The notes beneath the pieces are model-generated. The model did no database searches and was not told the DNA's origin. It saw nothing but the letters and a program-made list of their open reading frames with translations. From Ammonifex thiophilus (GTDB lineage Bacteria > Bacillota > Desulfotomaculia > Desulfotomaculales > Ammonificaceae): 64,000 nucleotides of DNA. The stretch lies in NCBI RefSeq assembly GCF_003368535.1, contig NZ_QSLN01000008.1, positions 1 through 64,000 on the forward strand, in the 5' to 3' direction. Below are positions 20,919 through 29,920 of the stretch, in pieces; the first letter of the stretch is position 1, and each line of letters opens with the position of its first letter. The translations under genes and the position numbers were made by a program.

Positions 20919-21929
20919 GTGAGCGTAGAAGCGGTACTTGTGCTGGTGGGGATCCCGCTCCTCTTCTTCCTAGCCTGGCAGGTGAAAAAGGTGGGAGAGC
21001 GCCTGCACTGGCTGGAGGAGCAGCAAAGCGCCTTACGGCAGAGTCTCCAAGGTATTAGTACCGATCTGGCTCGTACGGGAACCCTCACAGGTAGCCTGCA
21101 AGAAGTGACGCACCGGCTGGGGCAAGAATTAGGCCGGGCCCTGGAGTTGCTGGCCGAGCTGCGAGGACATACGCACGCCCAGGCGGAAAAGGGAGGGCAA
21201 ATGTTGGAGGTGCTGCGGCGCCTGGAGTTGGTCCTGGCGGGTAGCCGCAGCAAGGGGGCGGCGGGGGAAAATGTCCTGGACCTCCTCTTCTCCCAGCTCC
21301 CTCCGGAATGGCAGGTGCGCAATTTCCGCGTGGGCAACCGGGTGGTGGAGTTTGGCCTGCGCCTACCCAATGGTTTGGTGCTGCCCATCGACAGCAAGTG
21401 GCCGGCCACCAACCTGCTGGAAGAGTTCCACCAGGCCGAGGATCCTGAAAAGCGACAAAGGATCAGACGGCAAATTGAGGAGGTGGTGGTGGCTAAAGCG
21501 CGGGAACTCAAGAAATACCTCGATCCTTCCCTCACCCCCAACTTTGGGCTGGTAGTAGTGCCCGATGCCGTGTTCGAGCTGAGTAGCGGGGTTCAGTCTC
21601 TGGTCTACCAGTTCAACGTGGTGCTGGTGAGTTACAGTCTCTTCTTTCCCTACCTCCTGCTGATCTACCAGGTAGTGCTGCGGTACGCTCGCAGCCTGGA
21701 TCTTCGGCGCTTGGACGCCGCCCTGTCCTCCCTAGAGGAAGGGCTGCGCGGTCTGCAGGAAGAAGTGGAGGGCCGGATAGCCCGGGCCCTCACCATGCTC
21801 GTCAACTCCCAGCAGGATATGCGGGTCTGGCTGGGTCGGGTGGCGGCAGGCCTTAACTCTCTGCGGTCTGGAGTGGCGGTTTTAGAAAACGGTGAGGCTG
21901 AGAGGATTTTCGGGACGAGAGTGGAATAA
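20919..21929 (+). CDS. rmuC: RmuC-family DNA recombination protein
   Basis: RmuC proteins limit inversions and recombination at repeats, and carry a nuclease-like fold behind a coiled coil. This 336-residue protein starts with a single membrane helix (residues 4-18), then a long coiled coil to about 110. The RmuC core follows with AAGENVLDLL, VVEFGLRLPNG and LPIDSKWP, where the Glu, Asp and Lys would form the PD-(D/E)XK-like site. GTG 20919 follows GGAGG by 11 bases. The much longer open frame from 20649 lies over the apgM start region and is rejected. Confidence 0.85.
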   Translation: MSVEAVLVLVGIPLLFFLAWQVKKVGERLHWLEEQQSALRQSLQGISTDLARTGTLTGSLQEVTHRLGQELGRALELLAELRGHTHAQAEKGGQMLEVLRRLELVLAGSRSKGAAGENVLDLLFSQLPPEWQVRNFRVGNRVVEFGLRLPNGLVLPIDSKWPATNLLEEFHQAEDPEKRQRIRRQIEEVVVAKARELKKYLDPSLTPNFGLVVVPDAVFELSSGVQSLVYQFNVVLVSYSLFFPYLLLIYQVVLRYARSLDLRRLDAALSSLEEGLRGLQEEVEGRIARALTMLVNSQQDMRVWLGRVAAGLNSLRSGVAVLENGEAERIFGTRVE

Positions 21930-21937
21930 TCGTCAAT

Positions 21938-21943
21938 TATAAT
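21938..21943 (+). promoter_or_regulatory. candidate -10 element of the liv cluster
   Basis: A perfect TATAAT lies 26 bases before the livG start. No convincing -35 is present at 16-18 bases, so it may need an activator. It is the only promoter-like signal seen ahead of the cluster. Confidence 0.35.
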
Positions 21944-21969
21944 CCGAGAAGCAAAGGAGTTTCGGCCCC

Positions 21970-22752
21970 TTGCAGCAGGAACTTCTGGTGGTAGAGAACT
22001 TGTCACTTCATTTCGGCGGCGTGGCGGCTTTAACCAACATTGATCTTACCGTGCGAAAAGGGGAGATTTTGGCCATAATCGGCCCTAACGGGGCCGGTAA
22101 GACCAGCTTCCTTAACTGCATAAGCGGCCTTTACCGTCCCTCTGGCGGCCGCATCTTTTTTGAAGGGCGGGACATCACCCGCCTGTCCCCCCACCGGCGG
22201 GCCGCTCTGGGAATAGCCCGCACCTTCCAAAACATAGAGCTTTTCAAGCACATGACCGTTCTGGACAACATCATGCTGGGGCGTCACGTTCACCTGCGCT
22301 CCGGCATACTGGCGGGGGGCATTTACTGGGGCCTAGCTCAGAAGGAGGAGGTACGCCACCGCCGCCGGGTAGAAGAGATCATCGACTTTTTGGAGATCGA
22401 GTTTATAAGGAACCGGGTGGTGGGCTCTCTGTCTTACGGGCTGCAAAAGCGGGTGGAGCTGGCCCGGGCCCTAGCGCTGGAACCGAAGCTTTTGCTCCTG
22501 GATGAGCCTATGGCGGGGATGAACGTGGAAGAGAAGGAGGATATGGCCCGCTTCATCCTCGATATAGCGGAGGAGTGGGGGGTTACCCTGGTGCTCATCG
22601 AGCACGACATGGGAGTGGTCATGGATCTTTCAGACCGGGTGGCGGTTTTCGATTTCGGCCGTAAGATCGCCGAGGGTCTGCCGGAAGAAATTAAACAGAA
22701 TCCCCGGGTGGTGGAGGCCTACCTGGGGGGGCAGCTGGCAGAGGAGGCATGA
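21970..22752 (+). CDS. livG: branched-chain-type ABC transporter ATP-binding protein LivG
   Basis: One of two ATPases that energise a Liv-type importer at the inner face of the membrane. The Walker A GPNGAGKTSFLNC is at about residues 38-50. The LivG-specific long insertion follows the Q-loop, with the signature SYGLQKRVELARALA and Walker B LLLLDEPMAGMN near 170. Length is 260. The start is TTG 21970, 10 bases after AAAGGAG. Its stop overlaps the ATG of the acyl-CoA synthetase gene (ATGA). In this cluster a ligand more hydrophobic than an amino acid is likely, because two CoA-ligase-type genes are interleaved. Confidence 0.93.
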   Translation: MQQELLVVENLSLHFGGVAALTNIDLTVRKGEILAIIGPNGAGKTSFLNCISGLYRPSGGRIFFEGRDITRLSPHRRAALGIARTFQNIELFKHMTVLDNIMLGRHVHLRSGILAGGIYWGLAQKEEVRHRRRVEEIIDFLEIEFIRNRVVGSLSYGLQKRVELARALALEPKLLLLDEPMAGMNVEEKEDMARFILDIAEEWGVTLVLIEHDMGVVMDLSDRVAVFDFGRKIAEGLPEEIKQNPRVVEAYLGGQLAEEA

Positions 22753-24665
22753 GAGCAGTCAAGATGCGGGAAGAGACTTTTCCTCAGCTCCTGTACCGCA
22801 ACGCGCAGCGTTTCGGCAAGCGGGTGGCCCTGCGGGAAAAGGAGTTCGGCATATGGCAGACGATTACCTGGGAAGAGTATCTCGACCATGTGCGCCGCTT
22901 CTGTCTGGGGCTTTGTGCCCTGGGCTTTAAGCGGGGGGATAAGCTGGCCATCATAGGAGACAACCGTCCGGAATGGGTGTACGCTGAGCTGGCGGCCCAG
23001 GCAGCCGGCGGGGTGGCGGTGGGCATCTACCAGGACTCACTCCCGCGCGAGGTAGCCTATATCGTCTGCCACTCCGATGCCCGTTTCGTAGTGGCGGAAG
23101 ACCAAGAGCAGGTAGACAAGCTTCTAGAGGTCAAAGGGGAGTTGCCGCACCTGGAGAAGGTCATCTACTACGAACCCCGGGGCCTGCGCAACTACCGCGA
23201 TCCTTTGCTCCTTTCTTTTCCCGAAGTGGAGAAAATGGGGGAGGAGCTGGCTAAGAAGCGGCCGGGCCTTTTTGAGGCTATGGTGGCCGAAGGGAAAGGG
23301 GACGATTTGGCGGTAATCGCTTACACCTCGGGCACTACCGGTCCTCCCAAGGGAGCTATGCTCACCCACCGCAACATGCTGAGCATGGCGCGTAACCTCA
23401 TGGCGGTGGACCCGCTGGAGCCGGGGGACGAGTACCTTTCTTTCCTCCCGCTGGCCTGGATGGGGGAACAAATGATGACCGTCTCTTCCGCCCTCTGGGT
23501 GGGCTTTACGGTCAACTTCCCGGAGGAAACGGATACGGTAAGGGAGAACCTGCGGGAGATCGGCCCCCATGTGATGTTCTCTCCTCCCCGCATTTACGAA
23601 GATTTGGTATCCAGTATTCAGGTGAAGATGGAGGACTCCACTTGGCTTAAGCGTAAGCTCTATCACTTCTTTCTGCAGGTGGGCTACCGGGTGGCCGATA
23701 CCCGCTTTGCCAAGAAGACCCCTTCCTTGGGCCTAAGGGTACTGAACGCCTTGGGAGAGTTTTTGGTTTTCAGCGCCATAAAGGATCATCTGGGGTTCTG
23801 TCGGTTACGGCGAGCCTACACGGGCGGGGCGGCCCTGGGGCCGGATGTCTTCCGCTTTTTCCACGCCATAGGAGTCAACCTCAAACAGATCTACGGCCAG
23901 ACGGAGATTGCCGGCATTTCCGTGGTGCACCGGGACGGGGACATTAAGTTTCACACGGTGGGCAAGCCCCTGCCGGAGACGGAGATCTGCATTTCCCCTG
24001 AAGGAGAGATTTTATCCCGCAGCCCGGCGGTGTTCGTCGGTTACTATAAAAATCCCGAGGCCACGGCGGAAGCTTTGGCTGACGGCTGGCTGCACTCTGG
24101 CGATGCGGGATACCTGGATGAAGACGGGCATCTGGTGGTCATCGATCGGTTAAAAGATGTGATCCGGCTAGAGGATGGGAGTATCTTCTCTCCTCAGTAC
24201 ATAAGCAACCGTCTAAAGTTCTCCCCCTACATAAAGGAGGCGGTGGTAATAGGGCAGGACCGGCCTTACGTGGTCGCCCTTATAAATATCGATCCGGCTA
24301 ACGTGGGGCGCTGGGCGGAGACCCACCGCATTCCCTACACTACCTATGTGGACCTCACCCAAAAGCCAGAGGTGCAGGAGCTCATCTGCAGAGAGGTGCG
24401 CCGGGTAAACCAAGAGCTCCCTCCGGCGGTGCGGGTGAAGAAATTCGTCATCCTGCACAAGGAGCTAGATGCCGATGACGAGGAGCTTACCCGTACCCGC
24501 AAGGTGCGCCTGGGGTTTGTGGCAAGAAAGTACGCCGAGCTCATAGAGGGGATGTACGCCGGGGCCAAGGAGATTCCGGTGGAAGCCAAGGTGAAGTACC
24601 GGGACGGAAGGGAAGGTATAGTCAAGACCCAGCTCAGGGTGCTGGAGCCGGAGGAGGGGAAATAG
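22749..24665 (+). CDS. long-chain-type acyl-CoA synthetase (AMP-forming)
   Basis: Activates a carboxylic acid to its CoA thioester through an acyl-adenylate. The 638-residue protein has the P-loop YTSGTTGPPKGAM near residue 193, GQTEIAGISVVH as adenine-binding motif A5, the GDAGYLDEDGHLVVIDRLKD hinge region, and a C-terminal domain ending soon after a RTRKVRLGF stretch. ATG 22749 overlaps the livG stop. It lies between livG and livH, an arrangement seen in clusters for fatty or aromatic acid uptake. The substrate chain length cannot be deduced. Confidence 0.9.
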   Translation: MRAVKMREETFPQLLYRNAQRFGKRVALREKEFGIWQTITWEEYLDHVRRFCLGLCALGFKRGDKLAIIGDNRPEWVYAELAAQAAGGVAVGIYQDSLPREVAYIVCHSDARFVVAEDQEQVDKLLEVKGELPHLEKVIYYEPRGLRNYRDPLLLSFPEVEKMGEELAKKRPGLFEAMVAEGKGDDLAVIAYTSGTTGPPKGAMLTHRNMLSMARNLMAVDPLEPGDEYLSFLPLAWMGEQMMTVSSALWVGFTVNFPEETDTVRENLREIGPHVMFSPPRIYEDLVSSIQVKMEDSTWLKRKLYHFFLQVGYRVADTRFAKKTPSLGLRVLNALGEFLVFSAIKDHLGFCRLRRAYTGGAALGPDVFRFFHAIGVNLKQIYGQTEIAGISVVHRDGDIKFHTVGKPLPETEICISPEGEILSRSPAVFVGYYKNPEATAEALADGWLHSGDAGYLDEDGHLVVIDRLKDVIRLEDGSIFSPQYISNRLKFSPYIKEAVVIGQDRPYVVALINIDPANVGRWAETHRIPYTTYVDLTQKPEVQELICREVRRVNQELPPAVRVKKFVILHKELDADDEELTRTRKVRLGFVARKYAELIEGMYAGAKEIPVEAKVKYRDGREGIVKTQLRVLEPEEGK

Positions 24666-25544
24666 ATGTTCTGGCAGCTTTTGCTTACCGGTCTGGCCAT
24701 AGGCAGTATTTACGCTCTGGTGGCTTTGGGCTTTGTACTGATCTACAAGGCCAGCGGCTGTCTCAATTTCGCGCAGGGAGAGTTTTTGCTGCTGGGAGCC
24801 TATGTGGCTCTGACCTTGGTGACAACCTACAAAGTCCCCTTCCTTCCCGCCGTAATTCTGACCCTGGCGGTGGCTGCGCTGGCGGGGCTTGTGGTGGAAC
24901 GGTTAGTTTTGCGCCCCCTCATCGGGGAGCCGGTGATTTCAGTTATCATGGTGACTCTGGGTTTGTCCGCCTTAATGCGCGGTATATTCCAAGCCCTTTG
25001 GGGAACCGACACCCGCGTCTTTCCCCCGATTTTCCCCCAGGAGCCGGTATCCTTAGGTGGGGTGAGCGTTTCGGCCGTTTACCTGTGGTCGCTGGGATTG
25101 GCCGTACTCCTTTTACTCTTGCTTTCCCTCTTTTTCAAGTTCACCACTACCGGTATTGTGATGCGGGCGGTGGCGGATGACCAGCAGGCGGCCCTTTCGG
25201 TGGGCATAAGTGTCAAGCGAGTTTTCGGGATCACTTGGGCCATCGCAGCGGTAGTAGCGGCGGTGGGAGGCATTCTCCTGGGCAACATCAACGGGGTCAA
25301 CGCCTCCTTAGCCTCTCTGGGGCTTAAGGTCCTGCCGGTGGTGATCTTGGGAGGACTAGAAAGCGTGCCCGGCGCCGTGGTAGGAGGCTTTGTCATCGGC
25401 CTCATCGAAAGCTTTGTGGGCGGATACCTCGACCCCTTGGTAGGTGGAGGGCTCAGGGAAGTGGTTCCCTTCGTCATTTTGCTCCTGGTGTTGCTGGTGA
25501 GGCCCTACGGGCTCTTTGGCGAGGAAATCATCGAAAGGGTGTAG
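24666..25544 (+). CDS. livH: branched-chain-type ABC transporter permease LivH
   Basis: Membrane-spanning half of the Liv-type importer, 292 residues with about eight hydrophobic helices. Conserved LivH features include GLAIGSIYALVALGFVLIYKASGCLNFAQGE split over helices 1-2, and the EAA-like loop with GISVKRVFGITWAIAA near 185. The VVILGGLESVPGAVVGGF segment is near the C-terminus. ATG 24666 follows immediately after the stop of the ligase gene, with GGAGGAGGGG upstream, so translation is coupled. Confidence 0.94.
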   Translation: MFWQLLLTGLAIGSIYALVALGFVLIYKASGCLNFAQGEFLLLGAYVALTLVTTYKVPFLPAVILTLAVAALAGLVVERLVLRPLIGEPVISVIMVTLGLSALMRGIFQALWGTDTRVFPPIFPQEPVSLGGVSVSAVYLWSLGLAVLLLLLLSLFFKFTTTGIVMRAVADDQQAALSVGISVKRVFGITWAIAAVVAAVGGILLGNINGVNASLASLGLKVLPVVILGGLESVPGAVVGGFVIGLIESFVGGYLDPLVGGGLREVVPFVILLLVLLVRPYGLFGEEIIERV

Positions 25545-25547
25545 AGG

Positions 25548-26615
25548 ATGCGGTTACGCTTTCCCTGGACGACCAACTGCGGCCTTTTCTTCACCCGCTA
25601 CGAGGAAGACCAGGCTTTTCTCCCCTCGCGAGCGGCCAAAATTAAAGTGCTCTGCCTTTTCGCTCTGCTTCTGGCCCTTCCCTGGCTGGTTGGACCTTAT
25701 CCTCTGCGCATAGCTAGTCAGGTGGCCATCATGGCCCTGGGAGCGGTGGGACTTAATCTGCTCACCGGCTTTGCCGGGCAGATATCGGTGGGGCACGCTG
25801 CCTTTATGGGCGTGGGAGCCTATGCGGTGGGGGCGCTTACCACCAAGCTGGGGCTTTCCTTCTGGTTGGCCTTACCTCTGGGCGGGCTGGCGGCGGCTCT
25901 GGTGGGGGCTTTTTTTGGCCTTCCTTCCCTGCGCTTGAAAGGGCTTTACTTGGCCATAGCAACCCTGGCGGCTCAGGTTATACTGGACTTTGCCTTTGTG
26001 CGGCTTGAACCCATAACCGGAGGGGCAGCCGGGCTGGTTCTTACCCCCCCGAGCCTAGGACCTCTCTCTTTGGCCGACGACACCGTCTTCTACTACGTAA
26101 CCTTGGCCCTGACGATGGCCGGGGTCATCTTCGCCCTTAACCTTTCCCGCAGCCGGGTAGGGCGAGCCTTCATGGCCATAAGGGATCGGGATTTGGCCGC
26201 GGCCATGCTGGGGGTGGACCTCTTCGGCTACAAGCTCCGGGCCTTCTTCCTGAGCTCCTTCTACGCCGGCCTGGCGGGAGGAATGTTGGCCGCTTATACC
26301 CGTGTGGTCACCCCGGAGCAGTTCACCCTGGACGTTTCCATCCAATTTCTGGCTATGATCGTCATCGGAGGACTGGGAGACGTCCTGGGCTCGGTTTACG
26401 GGGCGGCCTTCGTTTCCTTGCTCCCCATAGCCTTGAGTTACCTGGCTCAAGCCCTGCAGGGCGTCCTCCCCCAGATGGTCAACCTTCTCTCGGCCTGCCA
26501 GACAGCTCTTTTCGGTTTAGTGATCATCCTCTTTTTGATCTTCGAGCCTCAGGGCCTGGCCAAGCTCTGGCGGCACATTAAAGACTACTTCCGCCTGTGG
26601 CCCTTTTCTTACTAA
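25548..26615 (+). CDS. livM: branched-chain-type ABC transporter permease LivM
   Basis: Second permease of the importer, 355 residues. The N-terminal 40 residues are polar and longer than usual, followed by about nine helices. LivM features are GLNLLTGFAGQISVGHAAFMGVGAYA, the cytoplasmic loop with RVGRAFMAIRDRDLAAAMLGVD, and IGGLGDVLGSVYGA. ATG 25548 is 3 bases after the livH stop. An 80-base gap follows before the binding-protein gene. Confidence 0.94.
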   Translation: MRLRFPWTTNCGLFFTRYEEDQAFLPSRAAKIKVLCLFALLLALPWLVGPYPLRIASQVAIMALGAVGLNLLTGFAGQISVGHAAFMGVGAYAVGALTTKLGLSFWLALPLGGLAAALVGAFFGLPSLRLKGLYLAIATLAAQVILDFAFVRLEPITGGAAGLVLTPPSLGPLSLADDTVFYYVTLALTMAGVIFALNLSRSRVGRAFMAIRDRDLAAAMLGVDLFGYKLRAFFLSSFYAGLAGGMLAAYTRVVTPEQFTLDVSIQFLAMIVIGGLGDVLGSVYGAAFVSLLPIALSYLAQALQGVLPQMVNLLSACQTALFGLVIILFLIFEPQGLAKLWRHIKDYFRLWPFSY

Positions 26616-26695
26616 GGGGAGGTGGGAGTCTTCTTGAAGTGTACGGGTGGAGGCTGCAGACCTAAGCCAAACATTCCGGACAAGGAGGGAAGAAG

Positions 26696-27880
26696 ATGCA
26701 GCGTTACCGGTGGTTGATTTTGGCGGTTATGGTTTTGGGGTTGGTGGTGGTTGCCGGCTGTGGTGGCAAAGGTGCCGCTCCCTCGGCCGAAGGTCCCATT
26801 AAGATCGGCGGGATCTTCGACCTTACCGGCGCCACTTCCGATGTAGGAGTCCCTTACGCTGAGGGTGTGCGGGCTTACATCGACTATGTGAACCAGCACG
26901 GCGGTATTAACGGCCGCAAGGTGGAGCTCAAGGAGATTGACTACGCCTACGACAAGAATCGGGCGGTAGAGGCCTACAACCGCCTGGTGAAGCAGGAGCG
27001 GGTCATCGCCATACTGGGATGGGGGACGGGCGATACCGAGGCGCTGAAAAGCATGATCGCCGCTGACAAGATCCCTTACATCTCTGGCTCTTACGCGGAA
27101 AGCCTGGCGGATATCAAGACCTGCCCTTACAACTTCCTGGTGGCGGCTTCTTATTCCGATCAGGCCAAGGCGGCCCTCAAGTGGATCAAAGATAACTGGA
27201 AGGGTCAGGGACCGCCTAAAGTGGCCTTTGTTTACAACGATACTCCCTTCGGCCGCTCTCCCATTGACGACGCCAAGAAGTTTGCCAAGGAGATAGGGAT
27301 AGAGGTAGTAGGGGACGAGATAGTGGGGCTGACCGCGCTGGACGCCACCCCGCAGATGCTCGACCTTAAGAACAAGGGGGCCGACTTCGCCATCGTCCAG
27401 GGCACTTCCAACTTGGCCGCTACCACGCTAAAGGACGCCAAAAAGTTGGGGCTCAAGACCCAGTTCATTGGGCTCAACTGGGCGGCGGATGAAAAGGTGA
27501 TCAAGCTGGCCGGCCCGGCGGCGGAAGGTTACATCGGGGTCATACCCTTCGCCTTCCCTTATGACAATGCTCCCGGGCTCAAGACCATTAAGGAGTACCT
27601 GGCTTCTAAAGGGCAGAAGCTGGAGGATAAAAACCAGAAGTTTATCCAGGGCTGGGTCTCGGCCATGATCATGCTGGAAGGGGTGAAGCGGGCCGGCAAC
27701 AATCTTACCGGAGAGGGAGTGCGCAAGGGCCTAGAGAGTTTGAAAGACTTCGACACCGGTGGATTGTCTGCCCCCATAACCTTTACCGCCACCAGCCACC
27801 GGGGTACGGATCGCATACGGCTAGCCAGGGTGGAAAACGGCAAGTTTGTATATATCACCGACTGGATAAGCTGCAGGTAG
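26696..27880 (+). CDS. livJ: branched-chain-type ABC transporter substrate-binding lipoprotein
   Basis: Extracellular ligand-binding lipoprotein of the importer, anchored through a diacylglyceryl Cys. The signal peptide ends in the lipobox VAGC with Cys22, a substrate for LspA encoded at 15816. The periplasmic-binding-protein type I fold follows, starting with IKIGGIFDLTGATSDVG near residue 35. Length is 394. ATG 26696 has AAGGAGGG upstream. The ligand is unknown, and the neighbouring CoA ligases suggest an organic acid rather than leucine. A hairpin follows the stop, which may raise the share of this subunit relative to livF. Confidence 0.93.
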   Translation: MQRYRWLILAVMVLGLVVVAGCGGKGAAPSAEGPIKIGGIFDLTGATSDVGVPYAEGVRAYIDYVNQHGGINGRKVELKEIDYAYDKNRAVEAYNRLVKQERVIAILGWGTGDTEALKSMIAADKIPYISGSYAESLADIKTCPYNFLVAASYSDQAKAALKWIKDNWKGQGPPKVAFVYNDTPFGRSPIDDAKKFAKEIGIEVVGDEIVGLTALDATPQMLDLKNKGADFAIVQGTSNLAATTLKDAKKLGLKTQFIGLNWAADEKVIKLAGPAAEGYIGVIPFAFPYDNAPGLKTIKEYLASKGQKLEDKNQKFIQGWVSAMIMLEGVKRAGNNLTGEGVRKGLESLKDFDTGGLSAPITFTATSHRGTDRIRLARVENGKFVYITDWISCR

Positions 27881-27885
27881 GGACA

Positions 27886-27909
27886 GGGGGGTGCTTAGAG
27901 GCGCCCCCC
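27886..27909 (+). promoter_or_regulatory. intercistronic hairpin between livJ and livF
   Basis: A 9-bp stem of six G-C pairs, one G-T wobble and two more G-C pairs (27886-27894 with 27901-27909), with a 6-base loop, lies 5 bases after the livJ stop. It has no T-tract, so it is more likely an RNA-stabilising or partial-termination element than a terminator. It blocks any livF start upstream of 27910. Confidence 0.6.
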
Positions 27910-27938
27910 AAAAATACTCTCAAGAAGGGGGTGCAGCC

Positions 27939-28730
27939 TTGCTAGAGCTCAACAACGTAGAGGTGATCTACGACCGCGTGGTGCTGGTGCTCAAGGGGCT
28001 TTCGCTTAAAGTGCCCCCGCACAGCATCGTGGCCCTGCTGGGGGCCAACGGTGCTGGGAAGACCACTACCCTCAAGGCTATCTCCGGTCTTTTGCAAGTG
28101 GAACGGGGTAAGGTTACCGACGGGCAGGTCATCTTTCAGGGAGAGGATATCACTAATTGGGACCCGGAAAAGGTGTCCCGTAAAGGAATCTTTCATGTCT
28201 TGGAGGGAAGACATGTCTTCGAGCACCTCACGGTGGAGGAAAACCTCCTGGCCGCCACTTGTCTCAGGCGCGATCGCCAGGGTATAAAAGAGGACCTGGA
28301 GAAGGTCTACTCCTATTTTCCCCGTCTTAAGGAACTGCGACGGAAGATAGCCGGTTACCTTTCCGGTGGGGAGCAGCAGATGCTGGCCATAGGCAGGGCT
28401 TTGATGTCTCGTCCGCACCTTGTTCTGCTGGACGAGCCTTCTTTGGGCCTTTCGCCCCTGTTGGTCAGCGAAATCTTCCACATCGTCAAGGAAATAAACC
28501 GCCGGGAGCGGACCACCATTTTGGTGGTGGAGCAGAACGCGCGGGTGGCCTTGTCGGTGGCCGATTACGCTTACGTCATGGAAAACGGGCGTATAGTCCT
28601 GGAAGGAGAACCGGAGAAGCTTAGAGAAAATGAAGATGTGCGGGAGTTCTATCTGGGGCTTACGCCGGAAGGGCGCAAGAGCTACCGAGAGGTCAAACAC
28701 TACAAACGGCGCAAGAGGTGGCTGTCGTGA
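27939..28730 (+). CDS. livF: branched-chain-type ABC transporter ATP-binding protein LivF
   Basis: Second ATPase of the importer. Walker A GANGAGKTTTLKAISG (near residue 38), signature YLSGGEQQMLAIGRALM and Walker B LVLLDEPSLGLSP are all present. The C-terminal 20 residues are Lys/Arg/Tyr-rich and extend past the usual end. TTG 27939 is chosen because GAAGGGGG lies 8 bases upstream and the preceding frame runs through the hairpin. Length is 263. The stop overlaps the GTG start of the PaaK-like gene (GTGA). Confidence 0.93.
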   Translation: MLELNNVEVIYDRVVLVLKGLSLKVPPHSIVALLGANGAGKTTTLKAISGLLQVERGKVTDGQVIFQGEDITNWDPEKVSRKGIFHVLEGRHVFEHLTVEENLLAATCLRRDRQGIKEDLEKVYSYFPRLKELRRKIAGYLSGGEQQMLAIGRALMSRPHLVLLDEPSLGLSPLLVSEIFHIVKEINRRERTTILVVEQNARVALSVADYAYVMENGRIVLEGEPEKLRENEDVREFYLGLTPEGRKSYREVKHYKRRKRWLS

Positions 28731-29920
28731 GCTTTTTAAGCTTCCAAGAATTCATCCGCTACGCCTACGAACGAGCTCCGGCGATAAGGGAGCGCTTTGA
28801 CCGGGCAGGGCTCAGGCCGGAAGATGTGAGCTCCCCGGCCGATCTCCCTAGGCTCCCCCTTTTGCGCAAGACGGAGTTGGGGGAGCGCCAGCAGGCCGAA
28901 CCCCCCTTCGGAGGTTTCTTAGCTGCTCCAGTTTCCCATCTGCGCCGCATCTTCGTCTCCCCCGGGCCCATCTACGACCCGCAGGGGAGGGAAGAGGACT
29001 ACTGGCGCTGGGAAGAGGCACTGAGCACCGCCGGCTTCGGCCCGGGAGACATCGTGCAGGTCACCTTCTCTTACCATCTCACTCCGGCTGGCTTCATGTT
29101 CGACGAAGCTCTGCAAAAACTGGGCTGCGTGGTGGTCCCGGCCGGGGTAGGAAATACTGAGCTGCAGGTAAAGGTGATGCGCGACCTAGGGGTTACCGGC
29201 TACGTCGGGGTGCCAAGCTTCCTTTACTCTCTTCTCAAGAAGGCGGAGGAGATGAACCTGGTAGGGGAGCTCAAGCTTCGGCGGGCTTGGGTGACGGCCG
29301 AGTATTTGGCCCCGGAGCTCCGAGAGCTTTTACGGAGCAAATACGACGTAGAGGTTTTCCAGGGCTACGGGACGGCGGACGTGGGCTGTGTGGCCTACGA
29401 GTGTCCGGTTAAGCAAGGGATGCACCTGGCTCAAGGAGTCATCGTGGAGATAGTGGATCCGGATACAGGGCAGCCGGTGGGAGAAGGGGAGGTGGGTGAG
29501 GTGGTGCTAACCTTGATGGATGCCACCTATCCTCTCCTGCGGCTAGCTACCGGTGACTTGAGCGCCTTCATAACCGAGCCCTGTCCCTGCGGACGCCCGG
29601 GCAGGCGCCTAGCGGGGGTGCTGGGGCGTACGGCGGCGGGAGTCAAGGTGCGGGGTCTTTTCCTTTACCCCCATCAAGTCAAGGCTCTGGCCCAGGAGTT
29701 TCCGGAAATCAAAGCCTTGCGGGCCGTGGTCACCCAGCACGATTTTAAAGATGAACTCACCTTGGAGGCGGAGCTGGCGGAAGGGGTAGAGCCTAAGGAG
29801 GAGCTGGCAGAGCGCTTGGCGGCCCGCGCCAAGGAGGTTATGCGTTTGCGCAGCCGGGTGGTTTTCGTTCCGCCGGGAACGGTAGGAGAAGAGTTGATAT
29901 GCGACCGGAGGAGCCGGTAG
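28727..29920 (+). CDS. PaaK-like adenylate-forming enzyme (phenylacetate-CoA ligase family)
   Basis: Member of the PaaK branch of AMP-forming CoA ligases, 397 residues. Recognisable parts are the N-terminal helix with ERAPAIRERF, the GYGTADVGCVAYEC adenine-binding region near 225, ATGDLSAF, and a PaaK-type C-terminal domain. The phosphate-binding loop, normally Ser-Ser-Gly-Thr-Thr-Gly-Lys-Pro, reads VSPGPIYDP near residue 78. It therefore lacks the Thr-rich core, so activity may be altered. GTG 28727 overlaps the livF stop. It closes the transporter cluster, and its end overlaps the DUF202 gene by 22 bases. Confidence 0.85.
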   Translation: MSFLSFQEFIRYAYERAPAIRERFDRAGLRPEDVSSPADLPRLPLLRKTELGERQQAEPPFGGFLAAPVSHLRRIFVSPGPIYDPQGREEDYWRWEEALSTAGFGPGDIVQVTFSYHLTPAGFMFDEALQKLGCVVVPAGVGNTELQVKVMRDLGVTGYVGVPSFLYSLLKKAEEMNLVGELKLRRAWVTAEYLAPELRELLRSKYDVEVFQGYGTADVGCVAYECPVKQGMHLAQGVIVEIVDPDTGQPVGEGEVGEVVLTLMDATYPLLRLATGDLSAFITEPCPCGRPGRRLAGVLGRTAAGVKVRGLFLYPHQVKALAQEFPEIKALRAVVTQHDFKDELTLEAELAEGVEPKEELAERLAARAKEVMRLRSRVVFVPPGTVGEELICDRRSR

